A stretch of 64,000 nt of DNA, taken from positions 1,530,001-1,594,000 of the forward strand of contig CP099617.1 in NCBI GenBank assembly GCA_024072375.1, written 5' to 3'. The stretch comes from Sphingomonadaceae bacterium OTU29LAMAA1. Lineage in GTDB: Bacteria > Pseudomonadota > Alphaproteobacteria > Sphingomonadales > Sphingomonadaceae. The translations under genes and the position numbers were made by a program. The notes below the pieces were generated by a model. It saw only the letters and a list, made by a program, of their open reading frames with translations. It did no database searches and had not been told where the DNA came from. Shown one piece after another: positions 1 through 8,354 of the stretch (position 1 is its first letter; each line of letters begins with the position of its first letter).

Positions 1-1
1 G

Positions 2-91
2 CAACTGGCGGGCTTCACCGGCACTGCGCCGCCGGGAATCGCCGCGTGGCTGAAGGCGCAGGGACTGGACACGAAGGAGGACGTTCGATGA
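2..91 (+). CDS. C-terminal end of an unidentified protein (cut by window start)
   Basis: The frame that starts at base 2 is open for 29 codons and ends in TGA at 89-91, reading ...WLKAQGLDTKEDVR. The stop overlaps the ATG of the next gene in an ATGA arrangement. A good Shine-Dalgarno sequence (GAAGGAGG, 73-80) lies inside this tail, which supports a real upstream gene that is translationally coupled to the DUF1428 gene. Too little is visible to name the family. Confidence 0.6.
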   Translation, partial: QLAGFTGTAPPGIAAWLKAQGLDTKEDVR

Positions 92-804
92 CCTATGTGG
101 ATGGCTTCGTCGTCGCGGTGCCGACCGACAAGCGGGACGCCTATCGCGAGCATGCCGCCAAAGGCTGGGCGATGCTGAACGCGGCCGGCGCCACCCGCAA
201 TTGCGAATGCTGGGGCGACGATGTGCCGCACGGGACGCTGACCGACTTCCATCGTGCGGTGCAGGCCACGGCGGACGAGACGGTGGTCTTTAGCTGGATC
301 GAATATCCGGACAAGGCGACGCGCAACGCGGTCGCGGCGCGGATCATGGCCGATCCGAAGATGGAGGAACTCGCCGCGACGATGCCGTTCGACGGCAGGC
401 GGATGATCTATGGCGGCTTCGATATGCTGGTCGAGACCGGCGCGCCCTCCCCGGACGACGGCTATGTCGACGGCTTCCTGATGGTGGTGAAGGACCGCGC
501 GGCCTATGTCGCGATGGCCGAACGCGCGGAGATCGTGTTCCGCGACCATGGCGCGACCCGCGTCATCGAGGCCTGGGGCGACGATGTCCCCGCGGGCAAG
601 GTGACCGGCTTCCCACAGGCGGTGCAGTTGCAGGACGGCGAAACGGTCGTCTTCTCCTGGGTCGAATGGCCGTCGAAGGCGGTGCGCGACACCGGCATGG
701 CGGCGACGATGGCGGACGAGCGCATGCAGACCGCGCCGGAGGACATGCCCTTCGACGGCAAGCGCATGGTCTATGGCGGTTTCGCCAAGCTGTTCCAATC
801 CTGA
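88..804 (+). CDS. Tandem DUF1428 domain protein
   Basis: The 238-residue protein is two copies of one DUF1428-type domain (about residues 1-115 and 120-238). Each copy opens with a YVDGF motif, carries a WGDDVP motif and ends with MPFDG(R/K)RM(I/V)YGGF. DUF1428 proteins are small alpha+beta barrel-like proteins of unknown function, usually with one domain, so this is an internal duplication. I chose the ATG at 88 because GAAGGAGG lies 7 bases upstream and the ATGA overlap couples it to the preceding gene; an in-frame start at 46 has no such signal. It heads a run with the VOC and SRPBCC genes, which suggests small-molecule binding or stress, but no reaction can be assigned. Confidence 0.85.
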   Translation: MTYVDGFVVAVPTDKRDAYREHAAKGWAMLNAAGATRNCECWGDDVPHGTLTDFHRAVQATADETVVFSWIEYPDKATRNAVAARIMADPKMEELAATMPFDGRRMIYGGFDMLVETGAPSPDDGYVDGFLMVVKDRAAYVAMAERAEIVFRDHGATRVIEAWGDDVPAGKVTGFPQAVQLQDGETVVFSWVEWPSKAVRDTGMAATMADERMQTAPEDMPFDGKRMVYGGFAKLFQS

Positions 805-818
805 CGGGAGCGACGACG

Positions 819-1610
819 ATGACCCTGACCGATGGCCATCCGATCTGGTTCGAACTGAGCACGCCCGATCACGCCGCCGCCGTGACCTTTTATCAGGCGC
901 TGTTCGCGTGGACGACGCGGGCGTCGCCGGTCGCCGAGCATGGCGGCTACGTCATCGCGTCCGCGCCCGACGGGGACGGGATCGCCGGACTGATGACGCC
1001 GCCGCCGGGTGCGCCGCCGGGCGGGGGCTGGTCGATCTATTTCCTGAGCCACGATATCGCCGCGACGCTGACCAAGGTCGGCGAACTGGGCGGCAGCGTC
1101 GCCTTCGGCCCGATGGACATCCCCCATGTCGGCCGGTTCGCGGTGGTGCTCGATCCGCAGGGCGTCGCGTTCTCGGTAATGCAGCCGTTCGCCGAGGATG
1201 CCGCCCGCCCGTTCAAACAGGCACCCGATGCGCAGGGCCATGCGGTGTGGATCGAGCTTGCGACCCCCGATCCCGACGCCGCCTTCGCCTTCTACGGCGG
1301 CCTGTTCGGCTGGACGAGGGAAGGCGCGATGCCGATGGGCGAGATGGGCGAATACGCGTTCCTCGGCGCGGGTGAGGCTCGGCCCGGCGCGGTGATGTCG
1401 AGCACCCTCACCCGCGCACCGCAGCAATGGAACAGCTATTTCCTCGTCGTCGACATCGACGCCGCGGTCGCGACGGCGGAGGCCGGTGGCGGCAAGCTGA
1501 TCCAGGGTCCCGACCCGATCCCCGGCGGCGACTATTCGGCCAACATCGTCGATCCGTACGGGCATCAGGTCGGCATCGTCGGACCGCGCAAGGGAGGAGA
1601 CGCCGCATGA
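819..1610 (+). CDS. VOC family (glyoxalase-like) protein, two VOC repeats
   Basis: The 263-residue protein has two vicinal-oxygen-chelate domains. Both have the same layout: (I/V)W(F/I)EL(S/A)TPD near the start of each repeat, a (F/Y)Y...LF.W segment, and a DP(Q/Y)G motif near the end of each half. Two-domain VOC proteins act as glyoxalase, extradiol dioxygenase or antibiotic-binding proteins; the substrate cannot be read from the sequence. The ATG at 819 lies 15 bases after the previous stop with a weak GGGAG site. It overlaps the next gene by ATGA, so the three genes form an operon. Confidence 0.85.
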   Translation: MTLTDGHPIWFELSTPDHAAAVTFYQALFAWTTRASPVAEHGGYVIASAPDGDGIAGLMTPPPGAPPGGGWSIYFLSHDIAATLTKVGELGGSVAFGPMDIPHVGRFAVVLDPQGVAFSVMQPFAEDAARPFKQAPDAQGHAVWIELATPDPDAAFAFYGGLFGWTREGAMPMGEMGEYAFLGAGEARPGAVMSSTLTRAPQQWNSYFLVVDIDAAVATAEAGGGKLIQGPDPIPGGDYSANIVDPYGHQVGIVGPRKGGDAA

Positions 1611-2077
1611 ATTACGAATTGTCGATCACCCGCCTGATCGATGCACCGGTCGATGCGGTCTGGCGCGCATGGACCGAGGACACGGGCGCGTGGTTCTGTC
1701 CGAAGCCGTGGATTGCCGAGTTCGTGACGCAGGACCTCGTCACCGGCGGCGCATCGGTGATCGTGATGCGTGGGCCGAACGGCGAGGAGAACCGGCTGGA
1801 GGGCGTGTACCTAGAGGTCGTACCCGGCGCCCGCATCGTCTCGACAGACGCATTCACCGCCGGCTGGCACCCGGCAGGCCCGTTCATGGTCCGCATCGAC
1901 ACGTTCGCGGACGAAGGCGGCAAGACCCGCTACACCGCGACGGCGCGGCACTGGACCGCCGAGGCGCGGGACAGCCATGCAGCGATGGGGTTCGAGGCCG
2001 GCTGGGGCGCTTCGATCGACCAGCTGGAAGAGATTGCGGTAACGGCGCGGGCGAATACGCCGCACATCGCGGAATAA
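1607..2077 (+). CDS. SRPBCC / AHSA1-type START-like protein
   Basis: The 156-residue protein starts with the typical AHSA1 pattern: basic residues followed by IDAPVDAVWRAWTE. It continues with a ligand-cavity fold of the Bet v1/SRPBCC type and ends with an amphipathic helix containing GWGASIDQLEEI. Such proteins bind hydrophobic ligands or act as Aha1-like co-chaperone relatives. The ATG overlaps the VOC stop (ATGA) and AGGGAGGAG lies just upstream, so translation is coupled. Together with the DUF1428 and VOC genes it makes a three-gene set of small ligand-binding folds, a combination often seen in sphingomonad genomes without a defined role. Confidence 0.85.
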   Translation: MNYELSITRLIDAPVDAVWRAWTEDTGAWFCPKPWIAEFVTQDLVTGGASVIVMRGPNGEENRLEGVYLEVVPGARIVSTDAFTAGWHPAGPFMVRIDTFADEGGKTRYTATARHWTAEARDSHAAMGFEAGWGASIDQLEEIAVTARANTPHIAE

Positions 2078-2200
2078 CACGCCCCGCCTTTTCTGGCGCA
2101 GAACCGCGATCGCGAAGGGACGTGATCTGGTCGAACCGTGCCAGCCGCGCGCCGTCCCGGAGCGACGACGAACATCGAAGCCCTGCGAACTGATAAGGCG

Positions 2201-2809
2201 TTACACGAACGCAGGTGCCTGTCGCAGTTGCTGGTATGCCGCGATCACCTTTTGCAAGCTCGCCTCGTGGCTGCGATCGCCGCCGTTCCTGTCGGGATGA
2301 TATTTGCGGACCAGTTCCGAATAACGCTTTCGCAGGGCGGAGCGGTCCGAATCCGGTGCCAGTCCCAGCACCTTCAGGCTGATCCTGTCCTGCCCGGACA
2401 GCGGCTTGCCGTCCGGCCGGTCGGGTGCGACCTCGCGCCGGTAACGCGCGCCGATCGCGTCGAGCGGATCGCTGAAGTCCGCCCAGCGGGGTCCGGCATC
2501 GCCGGTGCCAGCGCGCGCGAACGCACGCGTCTCCCGCTCCCAGCCCGCCAGCGGACGCTGGGCGTGGTGGATCTCGTCCGCGGTCATCCCGTTAAAATAA
2601 TTGTAGCGGCTGTTGAAGGCCCTGACGTGTTCGAGGCACATCCAGCGGAATGCGCCCGGACCGCCGCCGTCCCCCGCACCTTCCAGTGGCGGCGCACGGA
2701 ATTCGCCCGGCTCTTCGCATCCCGGCTCGGCACACACCCGGCCCTGCGCTTCCATCCGGCCGTGAAACCGCGTCTGCGGCCGTTCCTTCTTCTCGCTCCC
2801 GCGCGCCAC
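2201..2809 (-). CDS. J-domain (DnaJ-like) protein
   Basis: The 202-residue protein carries a J domain only at its C-terminus (about residues 140-202): LKVLGLAPDSD, a positively charged helix, then YHPDRNGGD with the essential HPD tripeptide. This tripeptide stimulates the ATPase of an Hsp70 (DnaK). The N-terminal 130 residues contain a short Cys pair (CAEPGCEEPGEF, then WMCLEHVR) that may bind metal. There is no Gly/Phe region or classic zinc-finger repeat, so it is a class III J protein rather than DnaJ itself. The start is GTG. It is transcribed divergently from bolA, 41 bases away. Confidence 0.85.
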   Translation of the reverse strand: MARGSEKKERPQTRFHGRMEAQGRVCAEPGCEEPGEFRAPPLEGAGDGGGPGAFRWMCLEHVRAFNSRYNYFNGMTADEIHHAQRPLAGWERETRAFARAGTGDAGPRWADFSDPLDAIGARYRREVAPDRPDGKPLSGQDRISLKVLGLAPDSDRSALRKRYSELVRKYHPDRNGGDRSHEASLQKVIAAYQQLRQAPAFV

Positions 2810-2850
2810 GAACGCTCCCTAATCTTGCGCAATTCCGCTATATAGGCGCG

Positions 2851-3147
2851 ATGAACGACACCGCCACCGCTGCCGCCCCCGTCCCTTTGGCGGACATCAT
2901 CGCCGCCCGTCTGACTGCGGCACTCGATCCGACGCACCTCGAGGTCGTCAACGACAGTCACCACCATGCCGGCCATATGGGCGACGACGGCACCGGTGAA
3001 TCGCACTTCACGGTGATCGTCGAAAGCCCCGCCTTCATCGGCGCCAGCCGCGTCGCGCGGCAGCGGGCGGTGAACCAAGCGCTCGCCGATCTGTTGTCCA
3101 CGCGCATCCATGCGCTCGCCATCCGGGCCCGCGCTCCCGGAGAATGA
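2851..3147 (+). CDS. bolA: BolA family protein
   Basis: The 98-residue protein matches BolA across its length: an N-terminal helix (IAARLTAALDPTHLEVVNDSHHHAGH), the signature histidine-rich stretch, the ESHFTV strand and the VARQRAVNQAL helix. BolA proteins partner monothiol glutaredoxins in [2Fe-2S] handling. The insertion MGDDGTG between the histidines and ESHF is typical of alphaproteobacterial members. The start at 2851 follows a poor Shine-Dalgarno, but upstream in-frame codons have no family resemblance. A GST gene follows after 3 bases, so the two are probably co-transcribed. Confidence 0.9.
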   Translation: MNDTATAAAPVPLADIIAARLTAALDPTHLEVVNDSHHHAGHMGDDGTGESHFTVIVESPAFIGASRVARQRAVNQALADLLSTRIHALAIRARAPGE

Positions 3148-3150
3148 CGA

Positions 3151-3864
3151 ATGGCCTATCGGCTGTGGTACTGGCCCTCGATCCAGGGGCGCGGCGAGTT
3201 CGTTCGCCTCGCGCTCGAAGCCGCAGGCATCGACTATGAGGATTGCGCGCGGGACGCGGGCGTCGAGGCGATGATGGCCGATCTGGAAGCGCGCGCCGCC
3301 AACGGCCGGGGCCCGTTCGCGCCGCCCTATCTGGCGCTCGATGGCCATGCCGTGGCGCAGGTCGCCAACATCCTCCAGTTTCTGGGCCAGCAGCACGATC
3401 TGGTGCCGTCCAACCTCGCCGACCGATACTGGCTCAACCAGTTGCAGCTGACGATCGCGGATCTGGTGGCGGAGGTGCACAACGTCCACCATCCGGTCGG
3501 CATGATGGACTATTACGACGACCAGAAGGCCGAGGCGACGCGGGCCGCGACGCAGTTCCGCGACGAGCGGCTGCCGAAATACCTCGACCATTTCGAGGAT
3601 GCGGCGCGGCAGGGGCCGAGCCACTGGCTGATCGATCACCGCTGGACCTATGGCGACACGTCGCTGTTCCAGCTAGTCGGGGGGCTGCGTTACATGTTCC
3701 CGCGCCGGATGGCGACGCTGGCGCCCGACTATCCCCATCTGCTGCATATCCATGCCGCGGTGGGCGAGTTGCCGGGTATCCGGGCCTATATGAAAAGCGA
3801 TCGGCGGCTGTCGTTCAACGAGGATGGCATATTCCGTCATTATCCGGAGCTCGACGGGGATTGA
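3151..3864 (+). CDS. Glutathione S-transferase family protein
   Basis: The 237-residue protein has an N-terminal thioredoxin-fold domain starting LWYWPSIQGRGEFVRLALEAAG, the form seen in sigma/mu-like GSTs with an N-terminal tyrosine and R-G-EFVRLAL motif. An all-helical C-terminal domain follows, with the conserved YGDTSLFQ segment (residues about 168-176). It probably conjugates glutathione to electrophiles, or acts as a GST-like peroxidase. GGAGAATGACGA before the ATG gives a clear ribosome binding site. It lies 3 bases downstream of bolA; both families have links to glutathione chemistry, which makes the pairing sensible. Confidence 0.85.
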   Translation: MAYRLWYWPSIQGRGEFVRLALEAAGIDYEDCARDAGVEAMMADLEARAANGRGPFAPPYLALDGHAVAQVANILQFLGQQHDLVPSNLADRYWLNQLQLTIADLVAEVHNVHHPVGMMDYYDDQKAEATRAATQFRDERLPKYLDHFEDAARQGPSHWLIDHRWTYGDTSLFQLVGGLRYMFPRRMATLAPDYPHLLHIHAAVGELPGIRAYMKSDRRLSFNEDGIFRHYPELDGD

Positions 3865-3939
3865 ACGTGAAGGAGGAGCAATCCAGCGTTTCCCGATTGC
3901 CCCTTCGCACCGCCCGACACGCGCCGTAGAACCCGGTCC

Positions 3940-4389
3940 ATGGTTCGCATTCCCCGCCCCGCCGCCCGCATCCTGCTCGTCGATGCGGGCGGCCGCGTGC
4001 TGCTGATGCGCTTCACGCCGGCCGATCGCCCGCCGTTGTGGTGCACGCCGGGCGGTGCGGTCGATCCCGGCGAAAGCTACGAAGCCGCCGCCCGCCGCGA
4101 ATTGTGGGAGGAGGTCGGCCTCGACATCGATTGCGGCCCGCAGGTGGCACAGCGCACCGCTGAATTCCTGACGTTCGAGGGGGTCGAGGTGACGGCCGAC
4201 GAGCGCTATTTCCGCGTGGATGTTAACACGCACGAGGTGCGGGCCGGCGCGCTGACGGCGCTGGAGCAGCGCCTGCTGGCGGGCTCGCGCTGGTTCGATC
4301 CCCGCGAACTGGCCCACTGGCCGGAAACCATCTACCCTGCCGATCTTGCGGCACTGCTCGAAGCAACGGAGCCCCACCATGCTCGATGA
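3940..4389 (+). CDS. NUDIX hydrolase
   Basis: The 149-residue protein contains a complete Nudix box at residues 39-61: Gly39, Glu45, then RREL-x-EEVGL, matching G-x5-E-x7-REU-x-EE-x-GU. This motif binds the divalent metal used to hydrolyse nucleoside diphosphates linked to another group. The substrate is unknown; the C-terminal WFDPRELAHWPE segment is common in small alphaproteobacterial NUDIX enzymes. Its stop lies inside the start of the pirin gene (11-base overlap), so the two are translationally coupled. Confidence 0.9.
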   Translation: MVRIPRPAARILLVDAGGRVLLMRFTPADRPPLWCTPGGAVDPGESYEAAARRELWEEVGLDIDCGPQVAQRTAEFLTFEGVEVTADERYFRVDVNTHEVRAGALTALEQRLLAGSRWFDPRELAHWPETIYPADLAALLEATEPHHAR

Positions 4390-5278
4390 TTTCGTCCTTC
4401 AGACCATTACTCCGGTCACGCACGATCTGGGCGGGTTCAAGGTCCACCGGACCTTGCCGAACAAGGAGCGGACGATGGTCGGGCCGTTCCTGTTCTTCGA
4501 CCAGATGGGACCGGCGCATCTGGGGGTCGGCAACGGCATCGACGTGCGCCCGCATCCGCATATCAATCTGGCGACCGTCACCTATCTGTTCGACGGAGCG
4601 ATCGATCATCGCGATTCGCTCGGCACCAGCGCGCGGATCGAGCCGGGCGCGGTCAATCTGATGACCGCCGGTCACGGCATCGTCCATTCGGAGCGGTCGC
4701 CCGGTGACGAGCGCACCAACGGCCCGAATTTGTCCGGCATCCAGACCTGGCTGGCGCTGCCCGAGGCGCAGGAGGAGATGAACCCAGCGTTCGAGCACGT
4801 CGCCAAGGCGCAATTGCCGACGATCGAGGCGCATGGCGCCCGTGCGCGGATCATCATGGGCGACCTGTGGGGCGTCGCCGCGCCGACCACGACCTATGCG
4901 GGCACGATCTATGCCGACATCGTGCTCGATGCCGGCGCCAGCATCCCGATCGACGCCGCGGCGGAAGAGCGCGCGGTGTACCTCGCGATGGGCGAAGCGA
5001 CGCTGGAGGGCGTGCCGCTGGAACCGATGAAGCTCTACGTCCTGCGTCCCGGCATCGCGGCGACGCTGCGCTCGTCGAGCGGCGGACGGGCGATGCTGGC
5101 GGGCGGCGACGCCTTCAAGACGCCGCGCCATGTCTGGTGGAATTTCGTGTCGTCCAGCCGCGAACGGATCAACGAAGCCAAGCGCGCCTGGAAAGCCGGT
5201 GAATTCCCGGTCGTGCCCGGCGACGACAAGGAATGGATCCCGATCCCCGAAGTACCGAACACCGTGAGCTATCCGTAA
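4379..5278 (+). CDS. Pirin family protein
   Basis: The 299-residue bicupin shows the pirin N-terminal signature: FFDQMGP at about residues 41-47, then VRPHPHINLATVTYLFDG and MTAGHGIVHSER. These supply the three His and one Glu that bind Fe(II). Pirins act as quercetinases or redox-sensing co-regulators; which applies here cannot be told. The C-terminal cupin lacks obvious metal ligands, as is usual. The start at 4379 overlaps the end of the NUDIX gene. Confidence 0.9.
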   Translation: MLDDFVLQTITPVTHDLGGFKVHRTLPNKERTMVGPFLFFDQMGPAHLGVGNGIDVRPHPHINLATVTYLFDGAIDHRDSLGTSARIEPGAVNLMTAGHGIVHSERSPGDERTNGPNLSGIQTWLALPEAQEEMNPAFEHVAKAQLPTIEAHGARARIIMGDLWGVAAPTTTYAGTIYADIVLDAGASIPIDAAAEERAVYLAMGEATLEGVPLEPMKLYVLRPGIAATLRSSSGGRAMLAGGDAFKTPRHVWWNFVSSSRERINEAKRAWKAGEFPVVPGDDKEWIPIPEVPNTVSYP

Positions 5279-5358
5279 CGCCTGCTCGCACTACCGCGAT
5301 GGCGCGAGCCCAATATAGTGTCCCGGCCTCCGCGGGGGCACATGATCGGATGCGAAGA

Positions 5359-5388
5359 AGACCATAAGAACCCAAGACCATAAGAACC
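5359..5388 (+). repeat. 14-bp direct repeat in the leader of the hydrolase gene
   Basis: AGACCATAAGAACC occurs at 5359-5372 and again at 5375-5388, just before the AAGGAGAG ribosome binding site of the gene at 5403. It may be a slipped-strand duplication in the 5' leader or a tandem regulator site. Nothing else is visible in the 124-base gap after the pirin gene. Confidence 0.7.
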
Positions 5389-5402
5389 AAGGAGAGCCAC
5401 CG

Positions 5403-6287
5403 ATGACCACTCCCCCGCTGCAACGCATCGCGCTCTCCACCGGCGTCGAACTCGACGTCGCGATCGCCGGCGATCCCGCGCATCCGCCGGTCATCCTGCT
5501 CCATGGCTTTCCCGAATCACACCGCACCTGGCGCGGGATCATCCCCGACCTCGCCCGCGACCATTATGTCGTCGCCCCCGACCAGCGCGGCTTCGCACGA
5601 TCGTCCAAGCCCGAAGGCGTCGAACATTACGCGGCCGACAAAATTCTGGGCGACCTGATCGCACTCGCCGACCATCTGAAGATCGATCGCTTCACGCTCG
5701 TCGGCCACGACTGGGGCGGCGCGATCGCGTGGATGGCGGCGCTCGGTCGACCGGATCGCATCGCGCGACTGGTGATCGTCAACGCGCCTCACCCCTATCT
5801 CTTCCAGCGCGCGCTGTTCGACGAGCCGGAGCAGCGCAAGGCCAGCCAGTATATCACCCGCTTCCGCGACACGACGATCGATCGGGGGCTGACCGGTTCG
5901 GGGCTGGAGAAGTTCCTCGGATCGACCTTCGCCCATCATGTCACGCACGCGATCGGCGGGGCGGACAAGGCGGCGTACCTCGACGAATGGTCGCAGCCGG
6001 GGGCGATGACGGCAATGCTCAACTGGTATCGAGCATCGGGCGTCGTGGTGCCCGCGATGGGCGAGGATGCGCCCCGCCCCGCCTTCCTCGACAAGCCGTT
6101 TCCACCGGTGACGCAGGATACGCTGGTGGTCTGGGGGATGCGCGATTCGGCCTTGCTGCCGGTGCTGGTCGACGATCTGGGACCGTACGTGCCCCGGCTG
6201 ACGGTGGAGAAGATCGACGCAGGGCATTTCGTGCCGTGGGAAAAACCCGATGCGGTCGTCGCGGCGATGCGGCGCTGGAACATCTGA
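5403..6287 (+). CDS. Alpha/beta hydrolase, epoxide hydrolase / haloalkane dehalogenase type
   Basis: The 294-residue protein has the oxyanion motif HGFPES (residues 34-39) and the nucleophile elbow GHDWGG with Asp103, not Ser. This is the mark of epoxide hydrolases and dehalogenases that form an alkyl-enzyme ester on aspartate. The catalytic His lies in DAGHFVPWE near the C-terminus. No signal peptide is present, so it is cytoplasmic. AAGGAGAG precedes the ATG. The substrate is not known; the HGFPES motif favours an epoxide hydrolase. Confidence 0.85.
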   Translation: MTTPPLQRIALSTGVELDVAIAGDPAHPPVILLHGFPESHRTWRGIIPDLARDHYVVAPDQRGFARSSKPEGVEHYAADKILGDLIALADHLKIDRFTLVGHDWGGAIAWMAALGRPDRIARLVIVNAPHPYLFQRALFDEPEQRKASQYITRFRDTTIDRGLTGSGLEKFLGSTFAHHVTHAIGGADKAAYLDEWSQPGAMTAMLNWYRASGVVVPAMGEDAPRPAFLDKPFPPVTQDTLVVWGMRDSALLPVLVDDLGPYVPRLTVEKIDAGHFVPWEKPDAVVAAMRRWNI

Positions 6288-6455
6288 GGCGGTACGGCGC
6301 CTGTCTCCTCGCCCCCCGGGAGAGGGGGCAAGCCCGGCACAACCCTTTCGCAACGCTGACCAAAACATTCCTCATGCGTTCAGCCGATTCGGCGCAAAAC
6401 GCCGCCATGCCGCATCCTTCGGGACGCGGCGGATCGTTACGAGGAGAGACGTATC

Positions 6456-6938
6456 ATGCGTAAGTTCATCATCGCCGCGCTGGCTGCCGCGACCATCCTG
6501 CCGGCCGGAGCCGCCACCGCGCAAAGCGGTCGTGAAGTCCGGCAGAGCCAGCGCGAGGTTCGCCAGAGCCAGCGCGAGCTGGCCGAAGCCCGTCGCTATG
6601 GCGACCGCGGTGATATCCGCGAGGCCCGCCGCGAAGTGCGTGAGGATCGCCGCGAGCTGCGCGAGGACTGGCGCGACTATCGCCGCAGCCACCGCAACGT
6701 CTATACCCGCGGTGCCTATGCCGGCCCGCGCGGCTATCGCTATCGCCCGGTGAACGTCGGCTATCGCTTCGCCCCGCAATATTACGGGCAGCGGTACTGG
6801 ATCAACGACTACAACACCTATCGCCTGCCGCGTCCGGGCTACGGCTATCAGCGCTGGGTCCGCTACGGCAACGACGTGGTGCTGGTCGATACGCGGTCGG
6901 GTCGCGTCGCGCAGGTCTACAACCGCTTCTTCTACTGA
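6456..6938 (+). CDS. RcnB-like periplasmic protein
   Basis: The 160-residue protein has a clear signal peptide (MRKFIIAALAAATILPAGAATAQ, residues 1-22 region). A long Arg/Glu heptad-like stretch (about 25-75: repeated QSQRE, REARREV units) follows, probably coiled coil. The C-terminal domain has RYWINDYNTYRLP and the ending VLVDTRSGRVAQVYNRFFY that defines the RcnB family, named after the E. coli nickel/cobalt homeostasis protein. In sphingomonads such proteins are common and a metal role is unproven. GAGGAGAG lies before the start. Confidence 0.85.
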   Translation: MRKFIIAALAAATILPAGAATAQSGREVRQSQREVRQSQRELAEARRYGDRGDIREARREVREDRRELREDWRDYRRSHRNVYTRGAYAGPRGYRYRPVNVGYRFAPQYYGQRYWINDYNTYRLPRPGYGYQRWVRYGNDVVLVDTRSGRVAQVYNRFFY

Positions 6939-6945
6939 GCCGGTC

Positions 6946-6973
6946 GACCGGGGCGGTTCGCGCCGCCCCGGTC
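6946..6973. terminator. Bidirectional hairpin terminator
   Basis: A perfect 11-bp stem, GACCGGGGCGG / CCGCCCCGGTC, surrounds the 6-base loop TTCGCG. It sits between two convergent genes and overlaps the stop of the DUF2254 gene. There is no T-tract on either side. The placement suggests it ends transcription from both directions. Confidence 0.6.
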
Positions 6974-8273
6974 AGCCCCGGTGGATGTCGCCGCTGCGCA
7001 AGGTGGCGACATCGTCCGCGTCCAGCGCATCTTCGGCGCGGGTCATCGCGGACCGGGACGCGGCCCGCGCCGCCGCGCCGAACCGTGACGGCGCATGGTC
7101 CGCCAGCGCCGCCAGCGTCGCCTGCAGGCGCAATTGCACCTCTACTACCCCCGCGCCGTCCCGCGCGATCGGCCGGAAGGCGTCGACGAACAGGTCGTCC
7201 ACGTCGAGATCGGGTACATGCACCCGGTCGAACCGCCGCTCGCCGTCCGCCGGTGTGTCGACCAGAGCCGCGAGCACCCGATGCGCGCCGCCGATGACGC
7301 GGATGGCGGTGCCGGGATCGTTGACGGCCGGCGACAGGGCGCGCGACGCGATTTCGGCCAGCACGATCAGGCCGAAGCGCGGATCCTGATCGAAATTGCG
7401 GTCGGGCTGGATCGAGAAGGCGTCTGCGATCGACACCGATACCGCCGCCAACAGGGATTCGTCGCAACGTCCCTCGATCCGGGCCACCGGGCGGGCCGGA
7501 TGGACGAACGACCCCGGCAACGTGGCGACATGGACGATCAGGTCATGTCGGGTCGCGATCCGGCACAGCGCGACCATATCGATGTGGCCGACGTACCCGG
7601 TGCCGTCGGCACACACGGCGACGGCATCGGCCGGAACCGAGACGGCGCACGTCCCGCCCAGACACGGCGCCTCCGCCCAGGCGGTCATCGCCTCCAGCGC
7701 GGCACGCTCGACCCGCTCGATAGTGTTCTGCACCCGGCCGAAGGTCGACAGGTGCTGGATCCAGCGCAGCAGCGTGATCGCGATGATCGCGACGATCACG
7801 ACCGATGCGAAGAACAGGACGACCCGGCCCTTGTCGCCGTAGAAGCCGGTGGTCAGCGCGATGATCCCGACGATGCTGAACAGGAACGTACCGACGAACG
7901 TCGACAGCGCGTTCTGGGTGAAGCGATCGGCGATCAACAATTGGGTCGCGCGCGGCGTCACCGTGCTGGTTGCCGCGCCATAAGCGGTGACCGCCGCAGA
8001 CAAGGCGAAGGTGGTGACCGCCAGCATGCTGGACGCGAGGATCGTCAGGATGTTGTCGACCGCCTTGCCCCCTACGGTCAGGCTGAGCTCGTCGGGAATG
8101 ACGGGCGCCAGCCATGCCGCCACCAGCGCGGTCAGCACGCCGGCGATGCTGAACAGCGACGCCCGCAACCAGATTTGCCGCGTCAGCCGTTGCAGCAGAT
8201 ACGCGCCCTTGCCCGCCAGATACCCGCCCGTCACGATGCCCCCCAGATTGCGATCCATTCGACAACGCGCCAT
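6972..8273 (-). CDS. DUF2254 integral membrane protein
   Basis: The N-terminal third contains four hydrophobic helices, including SLFSIAGVLTALVAAWL, ILASSMLAVTTFALSAAV, FVGTFLFSIVGIIALTTG and a long VVLFFASVVIVAIIAITLL segment. A roughly 250-residue soluble part follows with HIDMVALC, FVHPARPV and the conserved RALSPAVNDPGTA motif of DUF2254 proteins. The function of the family is unknown. The start is uncertain: I use the ATG at 8273, but an ATG at 8258 and a GTG at 8339 are in frame. It is transcribed divergently from hisG. Confidence 0.8.
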   Translation of the reverse strand: MARCRMDRNLGGIVTGGYLAGKGAYLLQRLTRQIWLRASLFSIAGVLTALVAAWLAPVIPDELSLTVGGKAVDNILTILASSMLAVTTFALSAAVTAYGAATSTVTPRATQLLIADRFTQNALSTFVGTFLFSIVGIIALTTGFYGDKGRVVLFFASVVIVAIIAITLLRWIQHLSTFGRVQNTIERVERAALEAMTAWAEAPCLGGTCAVSVPADAVAVCADGTGYVGHIDMVALCRIATRHDLIVHVATLPGSFVHPARPVARIEGRCDESLLAAVSVSIADAFSIQPDRNFDQDPRFGLIVLAEIASRALSPAVNDPGTAIRVIGGAHRVLAALVDTPADGERRFDRVHVPDLDVDDLFVDAFRPIARDGAGVVEVQLRLQATLAALADHAPSRFGAAARAASRSAMTRAEDALDADDVATLRSGDIHRG

Positions 8274-8354
8274 CGCCCGGATCGGCACATGCGGTGATCC
8301 GACCACGTTCGCGGCCGTGTTGCACGCGTCCCACCCCACCGGTAAGGCCCGCCT

